Source: Allofournierella_A excrementavium
GTDB taxonomy: Bacteria > Bacillota > Clostridia > Oscillospirales > Ruminococcaceae
Reading direction: 5' to 3'
Assembly: GCA_019120375.1 (NCBI GenBank)
Contig: DWVE01000051.1
Coordinates: 38,617-102,616, forward strand
Length of the DNA: 64,000 nucleotides
The translations under genes and the position numbers were made by a program. Within the stretch, counting starts at the first letter, position 1. Every line of letters starts with the position of its first letter. The notes under the pieces are model-generated. The model was not told the DNA's origin, did no database searches, and saw only the letters and a program-made list of their open reading frames with translations. Below, piece after piece: positions 50,600 through 58,580 of this stretch.

Positions 50600-51050
50600 T
50601 CACTGAGGAGACGGAATTCCGCATCTTTGGTGTTGTGCTATCTGCGGAAATGAGAGTACAGTAAACTGTTCTATACCAGATACAGAGGCTGGAAACAGTC
50701 CACAGGATACTGTGACCAGTGTTTTACCGCTACCGCTGTGGTTTAGTAAGAAAATCAGACATAAGGAAAGGGACACATTCTTGATACAAATTTGTATCAA
50801 GAATGTGTCCCTTTTGGCATCATCGAGGAAATGGCAGAATCCGTACCTTGTCAACTTCTCCTGACATATGTTCCAGCCGACGAAAAGTATTTGAGAAACG
50901 CTTAGAGAAATAGGAAACTGTCGCAAGTTTTATTAAATGCGACTGGAGGTGGAAATAGGGGTCACTAAGCCATAAACCGACTCAGAATCCCTCAATATAG
51001 GCAAGCTGTGGCACAAGGACGTTTTGTGAATTCGCCCACCTAGCGGTAGA
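50600..51050. other. Non-coding remnant region with a long palindrome
   Basis: About 450 bases without a credible gene; the one minus-strand reading (50600-50926) has no domain and spans the palindrome. Composition is AT-richer than the flanks. Probably debris of a mobile element between the decayed genes and the glycan operon. Confidence 0.6.
50767..50814. repeat. 48-bp perfect palindrome without spacer
   Basis: Arms of 24 bases meet at 50790/50791 (left arm begins AAAGGGACACATTCTTGA). No loop, no mismatch. It resembles the end structures of small non-autonomous elements rather than a terminator. Confidence 0.9.
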
Positions 51051-51095
51051 GAAAAGCCGAGCAGCCTCTCGGAAGTATCGAGGAGGCCGCCCGGC
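51051..51095 (-). terminator. Terminator of the GH112 operon
   Basis: 12-bp stem (all bases paired, two G-U) between 51084-51095 and 51056-51067, followed by TTTTC on the minus strand. Confidence 0.78.
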
Positions 51096-51137
51096 ATGAG
51101 GGGAAGATGTTTAACGCGAATTAGAAGAAGGAAGTTA

Positions 51138-53309
51138 TTAAATTTCGTACCAGCGGATTTCGTTGGCGTCCATATCCAAATCGAAGCTGGCACCATCACC
51201 GGTGTAGACAGTGGTGTGCTGCGGCTCGTAGGTGTTGTTGACCACGCAGTACTTGCCGTTCTTCACATAGGCATGCACTTCCACATTATAGTTGGAGCTG
51301 AACCACTTGTGCAGTTCGTCCTCGCTGTGGCTGGCCCAAAGAATGGAACGATACAGAATGCGGCTGTTCTCAAAGCTGTAGGGCAGGCCGCTGATATACA
51401 CACTGCGGCCGGCGCCGTACTCGTTGACGGCCATCTGCACTTCCTTTTCCCGCTGCACCAGTATCTCAGTGTTCTCCAGAGCGTAGATGCTCTTCTTGCC
51501 CTCGCCGAAGTCCACCTCGTCCCTCACGTCCGCCAGGATGAAGTGGCCGGGATGCTCCTCCCAGTTGTACTTATCATAGTTAAGAGTCAGGCCAGTCTCT
51601 TTCTCCACGCCGAGCGCGGCAGCCAGCTGGAGGTAACGGCCCTGGTACTGATGACCGGAAGGCTCACCCACACCGATGAAGCCGCCACCCCGGCGGATGA
51701 AGCCCCGGATGGCCGCCGACACGGCCGGGTCCTCCCAGACCGCGCCGCCGGTGTGGGCGGTGTCGCCGTCGCCCACGTTCACCAGCACGTCCACGTCCTT
51801 CAGGATGTCGGGGTCCGCCTTGACGTCGTCAAAGCTGATGAAACGCACATCAAAGGGCGCGCCAGAGAGCGCCTCGATGATACCGGCGTAGCTGTAGTTC
51901 TGCTTTTGATACAGTGCGTGATGCACCATGTGGCAGCCCCAGCTGCGGGCCTTGCCCCAGCTGTTCAGCACCGCCACCGTCTTGATGCAGTAGGCGGTGG
52001 TGCCCTTGGCGTTCTCGTAGAGTTCGCGGAACTCGTTGCACACGCTTTCCACATAGTCGATGAACTCCGGGAACTCCAGCGCCAGCTTCAGATAGCCGCC
52101 GTAGCCGATGCGGTCCACCGGCTTGCGCAGGATGGCCCGCCGCGCCGTGACCCAGTTCTCCTTGGCTTCCTTCACCGGGTCGCCGCCCTCGTGGAAGGTA
52201 TCGGGGAAGAAGTAGGGCAGGAAACGGCCCTCGGTGTATTTCACGCCGGGGATGTCGCTGATGAGGCGCAGGGTAGAGCCATTACCCACACTGCCCACCA
52301 CGGCGTCCAGCCCGATGGAGGCGAACTCCGGCATGTAGGGCTCGGTGCCGATCCAGTGGTCGCCCAGGAACATCATGGCTTCCTTGCCCAGCTCGTGGGT
52401 GATGTCCACCATCTCCTTGGCCAGCTTTGCCACCTCGCGCCGCTGGAAGGCCATGAAGTCCTTGAACTCCTTGCTGGGCACACGGTACTGGTTGTTGTAG
52501 TAGCCCTGGTCGATGATGTACTCCGGGCGGAACTTGTAGCCCACTTCCTTCTCGAACTGCTCCAGGATGTAGGGGCTGACCGAGGCGGAATAGCCGTACC
52601 AGTCCACATACTTCTCCCGCTTGAGCTTGTCGAACACCAGGGTGAACTGGTGGAAGAAGGTGGTGTAGCGGATCACGTTCACGTAGGGATGGTCGGCGAT
52701 GAACTTGCGCAGGCGCTCCATGGTGAACTTGTGGGTCTTGGGCTGGCGCACGTCGAAGGTGATCTGGTGCTCAAAGTCCTTCCAGTCGTTGGTCACCGCG
52801 TTGTACATGTGCACGGGGTCCCAGATAAGGTAGGCCAGAAAGCTCACGGTGTACTCGTGGTACGCCTCGGGCGCGGGGATGACCACGCAGCCGGCGGCCT
52901 CGTCGTAGCTCCAGGCGTCGGCGGCCAGCGGCTTTCCGGTGGTGCGGTCCATGACCTCCCACCAGCGCTTGATGTCGTCCCGGGTGTTGACCTGCATCAG
53001 CTCCTCCGAGATGCCCTGCATCAGGGGGATGCGCAGCTCCCCGCCGTCGGAGGTGTAGAAGCCGGTCATGATGTAGCACTGCTGCACCTCGTCCGGGTTC
53101 GCCTTGGCCCAGGCATTGTCCTTCCGGGTGGTGTAGTAGGTGGAGTAGATCTTCGCACCCACCTTGGTCAGTTCCTCGGGGAACTCGGTGCCGTCGCAGT
53201 CGCGGATGGCGTCCGCCCCCCAGCGCTTCAAAATCTCAATAGTCTGGGGCACAACGTCCAGATTGGTGGGGATCGTCACGCGCCCCGTTTTCAGAGTGTT
53301 TTCGCTCAT
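51138..53309 (-). CDS. 1,3-beta-galactosyl-N-acetylhexosamine phosphorylase (GH112)
   Basis: A 723-residue GH112 enzyme that phosphorolyses galacto-N-biose or lacto-N-biose to galactose 1-phosphate and the N-acetylhexosamine. It starts GRVTIPTNLDVVPQTIEILK and contains WGADAIRDCDGTEFP with the proposed catalytic Asp, DPVHMYNAVTNDWKD, VIRYTTFFHQFTLVFD, then a glutamine-amidotransferase-like domain and a C-terminal beta domain. Length matches the family (720-750). No signal peptide, so it works on imported disaccharide. Last gene of the binding protein-permease-sulfatase operon. No nahK or galT partner is in the window. Discrimination between GNB and LNB is not readable. Confidence 0.94.
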   Translation of the reverse strand: MSENTLKTGRVTIPTNLDVVPQTIEILKRWGADAIRDCDGTEFPEELTKVGAKIYSTYYTTRKDNAWAKANPDEVQQCYIMTGFYTSDGGELRIPLMQGISEELMQVNTRDDIKRWWEVMDRTTGKPLAADAWSYDEAAGCVVIPAPEAYHEYTVSFLAYLIWDPVHMYNAVTNDWKDFEHQITFDVRQPKTHKFTMERLRKFIADHPYVNVIRYTTFFHQFTLVFDKLKREKYVDWYGYSASVSPYILEQFEKEVGYKFRPEYIIDQGYYNNQYRVPSKEFKDFMAFQRREVAKLAKEMVDITHELGKEAMMFLGDHWIGTEPYMPEFASIGLDAVVGSVGNGSTLRLISDIPGVKYTEGRFLPYFFPDTFHEGGDPVKEAKENWVTARRAILRKPVDRIGYGGYLKLALEFPEFIDYVESVCNEFRELYENAKGTTAYCIKTVAVLNSWGKARSWGCHMVHHALYQKQNYSYAGIIEALSGAPFDVRFISFDDVKADPDILKDVDVLVNVGDGDTAHTGGAVWEDPAVSAAIRGFIRRGGGFIGVGEPSGHQYQGRYLQLAAALGVEKETGLTLNYDKYNWEEHPGHFILADVRDEVDFGEGKKSIYALENTEILVQREKEVQMAVNEYGAGRSVYISGLPYSFENSRILYRSILWASHSEDELHKWFSSNYNVEVHAYVKNGKYCVVNNTYEPQHTTVYTGDGASFDLDMDANEIRWYEI

Positions 53310-53347
53310 CTCTCGTCCTCCGCAAAGTCAGTTTGAAAATTGCCGGT

Positions 53348-54853
53348 TCAGCCGTCCGGCTTTATCTGGGCCTTTTTCTTCATGCGGACCAGGCCCTCCG
53401 GCACAAGGCCGGTGTCGTAATCCAGCTGGGGTTTTTCATAGTCCGGCTCGCTGCGCTGGCGGGTGCAGCCGGTGTAGTCCCAGGTGGCCTTGGCCGCCTG
53501 GTCGTTCCAGGGCCGGCGCTCCCAGCAGTAGCCCCGCAGCGGGTCCCGCACGTCGTTCATGTGGGCCAGCAGGCGCTGCAGCAGCCCGGCGCGCACCTCG
53601 AAGAGCGCCGGGTCGTTCAGCCGGTTGGTCATTTCGTAGGGGTCCGTTTCCAGGTCATACAGTTCGTCCTCCGAGAGGAGGTTGAGCACCAGCTTGTAGC
53701 GCCCGTCATAGATGCAGCGCATGGGCTGGAAACCGCCGAAGCCGTCGTGGTCGGTCTCGTAGCGGCCGAACTCGATGAACACGTCCCGCGAGGCGGGCCG
53801 CTCGCCCTCCATCAGGGGCAGCAGGCTCTCGCCCTGCAGCATCATGGGCTTGTTTTCAAAACCGAAAAAGTCCCAGATGGTGGGGGCGATGTCGATGTGG
53901 GAGACCGGCGTGTCGATCTCGCCTTTGCCGAAGCCCCGCAGGATCATGGGCACATGGCAGATCTCCTCGTAGGCGGCGGGACCCTTGGCGTACATGCTGT
54001 GGGATTCCAGCATGTCGCCGTGGTCGGTGGTGTAGAGCACCGCCGGCCGGTCGGCCTGCTCGTTGATGGCGGCCACCACCCGGCCGATCTCATAGTCCAC
54101 AAAGCTGTTGCAGCCGAACAGCGCCCAGGCGTTCAGCCGCAGGGCCTCCCGGTCCTGGAAGCGCCGCGGCCCGGACCAGACCTGCTGGTGGACGGGCTTG
54201 TTTTCCAGCGTGTCGTAGACGTTGGGGCGCTTGGGCATGTCGTAGTCCCGGTACATGGAGGCGTAGGGCTGGGGGCACAGGGAGGGGTCGTGGGGCTCGT
54301 CGAAGCTCACCACCAGGAAGTAGTCCTCGTCGGCGTGGCCGCGGATGAAGTCCACCGCCCGGGAGGCGCACCGGTGGGCAAAGGTGAACTCCTCCGGGAT
54401 GTCCTCCTTTTCCATGGTGCTGGTCTGGCGGGACTTATAGCGCTCCTCGTCGGTGAGCTCCTCCAGATAGTTGCGCATGTCGTACCACACGTCGGGGTCC
54501 CAGCCTTCGGGGGCGGTGCCCAGGCCGAAGTAATCGCCGCCGTCCAGGTGCCACTTGCCGATGTAGCCGGTGTAAACGCCCTTGTCGGCCAGGCGCTGGC
54601 CGATGGTGCGCACGTTCAGCCCCGGGGCCACGCAGTTGGTGTAGGAGCCGTTGATGCAGGGGTACTGGCCGGTGAAGATGGCGGAGCGGGCCGGCCCGCA
54701 GACCGGCTGCACCGTGTAGGCCTTGTTGAACTTGACGCCCTCGGCGGCCAGCGCGTCGATGTTGGGCGTTTTGATGCCCACGTCCTGGTAGCAGCTGACC
54801 ATGTCCAGCCGCTGGGTGTCGGTCATGATCAGCACGAACTGCTTTTTGCTCAT
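53348..54853 (-). CDS. Cys-type sulfatase
   Basis: A 501-residue arylsulfatase-type enzyme. MSKKQFVLIMTDTQRLDMVS holds the first metal-binding Asp pair; the formylglycine motif is VCGPARSAIFTG, with Cys52 as the residue oxidised post-translationally (CxPxR); GYIGKWHLDGGDY gives the K-x-H-L region and YTTDHGDMLESHSMYAKGP the C-terminal metal and substrate block. No signal peptide, so it would desulfate glycans after uptake. The ATG at 54853 overlaps the permease stop (ATGA) and 38 bases separate it from GH112. Maturation needs the anSME at 58581. Confidence 0.93.
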   Translation of the reverse strand: MSKKQFVLIMTDTQRLDMVSCYQDVGIKTPNIDALAAEGVKFNKAYTVQPVCGPARSAIFTGQYPCINGSYTNCVAPGLNVRTIGQRLADKGVYTGYIGKWHLDGGDYFGLGTAPEGWDPDVWYDMRNYLEELTDEERYKSRQTSTMEKEDIPEEFTFAHRCASRAVDFIRGHADEDYFLVVSFDEPHDPSLCPQPYASMYRDYDMPKRPNVYDTLENKPVHQQVWSGPRRFQDREALRLNAWALFGCNSFVDYEIGRVVAAINEQADRPAVLYTTDHGDMLESHSMYAKGPAAYEEICHVPMILRGFGKGEIDTPVSHIDIAPTIWDFFGFENKPMMLQGESLLPLMEGERPASRDVFIEFGRYETDHDGFGGFQPMRCIYDGRYKLVLNLLSEDELYDLETDPYEMTNRLNDPALFEVRAGLLQRLLAHMNDVRDPLRGYCWERRPWNDQAAKATWDYTGCTRQRSEPDYEKPQLDYDTGLVPEGLVRMKKKAQIKPDG

Positions 54854-55581
54854 TCCTTGATGCCTCCTCCAATGACGCCGGCAATGATCTTTTCCGACAG
54901 GAACAGGTACAGGATGAAGGTGGGCACCACCACGATCATCACCGAGGCGAACAGCTCGGCCCATTTGCCGTTGGTGGACATGGCCTGAATGAGGCTGTAA
55001 AGGCCGTAGGCCAGGGGACGCACCTCGCTGCTGGTGGCAAAGATCATGGCCACAAAGAATTCGTTCCAGATGTTCACGAAGAGGAAAATGCCCACCGTGA
55101 TGATGCCCGGCTGCGCCAGGGGCAGCATGATCCCGAAGAAGGTCTTGATGGGGGTGCAGCCATCCACCGCCGCCTCCTCAAAGGTGCGGGAGAGGGTGGC
55201 GTGGATCCACATGTTGGCCAGGGCCACCGCCGAGATGATGTTGGGCAGGTAGATGGCCGCGCGCCAGAACGACTTGCCGCGCACGCCGGAGGTGAGGATC
55301 ACCGCAAAGAGCATGGCGATGCACATGATAACGAGGCCGCCGAACACCCAGATCTTCGCAAAGGTGACCCAGGTCTGGCGGAACAGCGGCGTGCCGAGAA
55401 GCTGCGTATAGTTCGACACGCCGACGAACGACCACTCGGACATTTTGCTCACCACGTTATCAATGGTGAAAAAACTCATAAGGATGGTCCGGATCACGGG
55501 ATACACAAAGACCAGCGCGATCGCGATCATGGCAGGGATCGTGAAGACCGCGATCATTATGTTTCTGCTTCTTGATTTCAT
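54850..55581 (-). CDS. Chimeric sugar ABC permease: MalF-type N-terminal half joined in frame to MalG-type C-terminal half
   Basis: A 243-residue protein, shorter than either MalF-type (about 295) or MalG-type (about 275) permeases. Residues 1-127 read as the first part of a UgpA/MalF protein (PAMIAIALVFVYPVIRTILM, FRAAIYLPNIISAVALANMW-like segment). From about residue 128 the sequence is the last part of a UgpE/MalG protein: FEEAAVDGCTPIKTFFGIML (EAA loop), NIWNEFFVAMIFATSSEVRP and the end EKIIAGVIGGGIKE. The missing parts amount to roughly 0.9 kb. Start ATG at 55581 behind GGAGGG. Probably non-functional, or an assembly artefact. Confidence 0.85.
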   Translation of the reverse strand: MKSRSRNIMIAVFTIPAMIAIALVFVYPVIRTILMSFFTIDNVVSKMSEWSFVGVSNYTQLLGTPLFRQTWVTFAKIWVFGGLVIMCIAMLFAVILTSGVRGKSFWRAAIYLPNIISAVALANMWIHATLSRTFEEAAVDGCTPIKTFFGIMLPLAQPGIITVGIFLFVNIWNEFFVAMIFATSSEVRPLAYGLYSLIQAMSTNGKWAELFASVMIVVVPTFILYLFLSEKIIAGVIGGGIKE

Positions 55582-55657
55582 GCTTGTCCCTCCGCAACAA
55601 TGGAGCATTTTACGCAAAATGCGGCGGCAGAGTCTGCCGCCGCAAAATAGACCTTGG

Positions 55658-56623
55658 TTATTTGCCGGTCACAGCCGATTTGCAGGCCGCGAGGAAAGAA
55701 GCCGCGTCGGTCTGACCGCCCAGCAGTTTCTGGACCTGCTCTTTGTAGATGGGGGTGAAGTCGGCGTTGTACTGGATGCCGAAGCCGTAAGGCACGTTGG
55801 TGGTGGTGGAGTTCACGCTCATGTAGCCCTTGTCCCACAGCTCCTGCATGGCGTTGGCGGCCTCCACCACAGCGGGATCGTCCCACAGGGTGCCCTCAGG
55901 ATCGGAGATCAGCTGGCTGATGAAGTCCAGGCCCTTCAGGCGGCCCAGATAGCTGGCGAAGGGAAGCACCACGTAGCCGTCGTCAACAGACAGCGGGGTG
56001 AAGCCGGCGTTCTTCAGGGTCTCGCAGACGTCCAGGAACTCGTCCCAGGTCTCGGGCTCTTTGGTGATGCCGGCGGCCTCGAACTGGTCCTTGTTGTAGA
56101 ACATGCCGATGACGGTGGGGGTGTAGGGCACGGCCAGGATCTCATCGGTGCCGCCGGCGCTCTTCACCGCTTCCATCAGGGTGGGGTTGGCCACGTCGTT
56201 GTAGGTCTTGCCGTCCAGAACGGGGTTCTCGGCGGCCATCAGCTCGGTCAGGTCATAGCCGTAGCTGGCGTAGTTGGGCAGAACGGCGTCCACGGGAGAA
56301 TCCCACAGGTCGTACTGACCGGCGTCCAGGCTGGCCTGGATGGTCTTGCGCACGTCGCGGCCCATCCAGTCAACGGTGATCTCCACGTCGGGATACAGGG
56401 TGGTGAATTCCTCGATGGCAGCCTTGATCACGTCGGCCTGCGCCTCGGTCTCGCTCCACATGGAAGCGTAGCGGATGGTGCCGGACAGGGTGCCGGCAGC
56501 CGGCTGGGAAGCGCCGGAAGCAGGGGTGGAAGTGCCCGCGCTCTGGCTGGTGCCTGTTCCTCCTCAGGCGACGAGCCCGATCGAAAGAGCAGCCGCCAAA
56601 ATGAGAGACAATGCCTTTTTCAT
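55658..56623 (-). pseudogene. Sugar ABC transporter binding protein with UGA in place of the lipobox cysteine
   Basis: Reading from ATG 56623 gives MKKALSLILAAALSIGLVA, then TGA (56564-56566), then GGTGTSQSAGTSTPASGASQ and a normal extracellular solute-binding protein (FTTLYPDVEITVDWMGRDVR, VPYTPTVIGMFYNKDQFEAA, DEFLDVCETLKNAGFTPLSV). The stop occupies exactly the lipobox Cys of LVA-C-GG. The product would be 321 residues, about 100 short of the family; the jump from TTTNVPYG to FGIQYNADFTPIYKEQ near 55783 suggests an internal in-frame loss of the second lobe's middle. It would feed the permease at 54850. First gene of the operon. Confidence 0.82.
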
Positions 56624-56684
56624 ATTGGGAGTCCTCATTTTTAATAAAACGCGCTGCCGAATTCTTGGCAGACTTTATATTTTT

Positions 56685-56713
56685 ACTATATATAACTTGC
56701 GGTTCTTCGTCAA
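56685..56713 (-). promoter_or_regulatory. Promoter of the glycan transporter-sulfatase-GH112 operon
   Basis: Minus-strand TTGACG (56708-56713), 17 bases, TATAGT (56685-56690). The leader contains CTGCC-N8-GGCAG around an internal GAATTC dyad (56654-56671), a possible operator. Confidence 0.75.
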
Positions 56714-57041
56714 TATACATTAGTCACAAAGTTCAGATAAATTAATTGTCAAAATCGCCCCTTGCAAAAAAAGCGCTGTAATATAGCTGTAAACAGCGGT
56801 TTCTCCGCCTTCGGCATTTTGAGGCAGCGCCGCTGCCGCCGCGGTTCCAGGCCGAAAAAAAGATAACGCCCCGCGGAAGGCGCAGCAAGAAATATTAACC
56901 ATCGCAAAAGCAGTACAATCCACCCGCGGCCCCGTTTTTATGGGCGGGAAGGGGTTTGACGGTGTTTTCGCAAGGTTTGCCGCCTTTTTTCGCCAAAACC
57001 GCCCGCGCAACGGCCGGGAGCCAACAAACAACAAATAATCA
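56714..57041. other. Intergenic region between the divergent glycan operons
   Basis: About 330 bases with no credible gene. GC-rich in its middle, AT-rich at both ends. Likely place for AraC binding sites, but I see no repeated motif. Confidence 0.5.
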
Positions 57042-57071
57042 ATGACAGCCCCCAAAAGCAAATGTTATAAT
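57042..57071 (+). promoter_or_regulatory. Candidate promoter of the second sulfatase gene
   Basis: ATGACA (57042-57047), 18 bases, TATAAT (57066-57071). Confidence 0.5.
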
Positions 57072-57077
57072 GAAAAA

Positions 57078-57107
57078 AACGCCCGAAAAGCCAACGCTTT
57101 GGGCGTT
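57078..57107 (+). promoter_or_regulatory. Leader hairpin of the sulfatase-anSME operon
   Basis: AACGCCC/GGGCGTT outer stem with an inner AAAGC/GCTTT stem, right at the predicted transcript start, followed by a weak T-rich run. Possible attenuator or 5' stabiliser. Confidence 0.4.
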
Positions 57108-57176
57108 CGTTTGCTTTTGGGCGGCAGCCGCCGGGCGGCTCAAAACAGGCATATTATAATAAGGAGTTGTTATCCC

Positions 57177-58535
57177 ATGGCATACAACATCATTTTTTAT
57201 TTCACCGATCAGCAGCGCTGGGATACCTGCGGCTGCTTCGGCCAGCCGCTGGACATCACTCCGAATCTGGACCGGCTGGCCCGGGAGGGCGTGAAGTTCG
57301 ACAACGCCTTCTCGCCCCAGCCGGTGTGCGGCCCCTGCCGCGCGCTGTTCCAGACCGGCCGTTACGCCACCGACACCGGCTGCTTCCGCAACAACATCAT
57401 GCTGCCCGCCAACGTCAAAACGCTGGCGAACTATCTGGAGGAGGCCGGCTACGAGACGGCGTATGTGGGCAAGTGGCATCTGGCCAGCGACGGCGACATG
57501 GACGGCCACAACACCGTGGACCACACCGTGACCGCCGTGCCCCGGGAGCTGCGGGGCGGCTACACCGGCTACTGGCGGGTCGCGGATGTGCTGGAGTTCA
57601 CCTCCCACGGCTACGACGGCTATGTCTTTGACGAAAACGACCGGCGCATCGATTTCAAGGGCTACCGGGCGGACCGCATCAACGACATGGCCCTGGAATT
57701 CCTGGATGTGCGCGACGAGACAAAGCCCTTCTTCATGACCATTTCCCAGATCGAGCCCCACCACCAGAACGACCGGGGCCACTACGAGGGGCCGGTGGGC
57801 TCCAAAGAGCGCTTCAAGAACTTCGTTCTGCCCCACGACCTGGAGGTGCTGGGGGGCAACGCCGCCGAGGAATACCCCGACTACCTGGGCCAGTGCGCCA
57901 GCCTGGACGAGAACCTGGGCCGCCTGGTGGAGCGGCTGAAGGCCAAGGGCCTCTACGACAACACCGTCATCCTCTACGCCTCCGACCACGGCTCTCACTT
58001 CAAGACCCGCAACAGGGACGCGCACCTGAACGGCGGCGACGACTACAAGCGCACCTGCCACGACAGCGCCCTGCACGTTCCCCTGGTGATCGCGGGCGGC
58101 CCCTTCCGGGGCGGCGTGGCGGTGGAGGAGCTGGTGAGCACCGAGAGCCTGCCCAAGACCATCCTGGCCCTGGCGGGGGTGGACGTGGGGGACGCCATGA
58201 TCGGCGAGGACCTGCTGGACGTGGTGCAGAAGAAGGAGCCCGGCCGGCCCGACCGGGTGTTCGCCCAGATCTCCGAGAGCCGGGTGGGGCGCTGCGTGCG
58301 CACGCCGGACTATCTCTATTCCGTCTACGCCCCCGGCAAGGACGGCGGCAAAACCGCCGCGTCGGACGTCTACGCCGACGACTTCCTCTATGACCTGAAG
58401 GCCGACCCCTGGCAGCTGCACAATGTGGTGGACGACCCCGCCTATGCCGACGCGAAGCGGCAGCTGCGCGGCTGGCTGCTGGACTGGATCGAAAAAGCGG
58501 AAGGGTACCGCCCCGCCATTCTGGACGAAGAATGA
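57177..58535 (+). CDS. Cys-type sulfatase
   Basis: A 452-residue sulfatase. MAYNIIFYFTDQQRWDTCGC has the first metal site in the D-Q-Q-R form. The modification site is QPVCGPCRALFQTG with Cys51 and Arg55 (C-G-P-C-R, with an unusual second Cys inside the motif). AYVGKWHLASDGD and LYASDHGSHFKTRNRDAHLN are the later catalytic blocks. No signal peptide, so it is cytoplasmic and distinct from the secreted mucin sulfatases of Bacteroides. AAGGAG precedes the ATG. It is followed by the anSME gene 45 bases later. Sulfated sugar not predictable. Confidence 0.93.
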   Translation: MAYNIIFYFTDQQRWDTCGCFGQPLDITPNLDRLAREGVKFDNAFSPQPVCGPCRALFQTGRYATDTGCFRNNIMLPANVKTLANYLEEAGYETAYVGKWHLASDGDMDGHNTVDHTVTAVPRELRGGYTGYWRVADVLEFTSHGYDGYVFDENDRRIDFKGYRADRINDMALEFLDVRDETKPFFMTISQIEPHHQNDRGHYEGPVGSKERFKNFVLPHDLEVLGGNAAEEYPDYLGQCASLDENLGRLVERLKAKGLYDNTVILYASDHGSHFKTRNRDAHLNGGDDYKRTCHDSALHVPLVIAGGPFRGGVAVEELVSTESLPKTILALAGVDVGDAMIGEDLLDVVQKKEPGRPDRVFAQISESRVGRCVRTPDYLYSVYAPGKDGGKTAASDVYADDFLYDLKADPWQLHNVVDDPAYADAKRQLRGWLLDWIEKAEGYRPAILDEE

Positions 58536-58580
58536 GCCGCGGCGGGCCGGCCGCCTATAAACACTAAGGAAGTGAACCGA

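Noticed and set aside
50600..50926. 108-codon minus-strand frame with a GSGKT segment
   Set aside because: The apparent P-loop is isolated, no other motif supports an ATPase, and the frame spans the 48-bp palindrome.
50306..56566. UGA recoding (altered genetic code) to explain both in-frame TGA codons
   Set aside because: One TGA replaces Trp and the other Cys, and many intact genes here end in TGA (for example the MarR and HTH genes). One recoding rule cannot explain this; independent mutations or errors can.
56564..56623. Selenocysteine insertion at the binding-protein lipobox
   Set aside because: No stable hairpin with the usual distance to the UGA could be drawn by hand, and a Sec lipobox would not be a known lipidation substrate; kept only as something to test.
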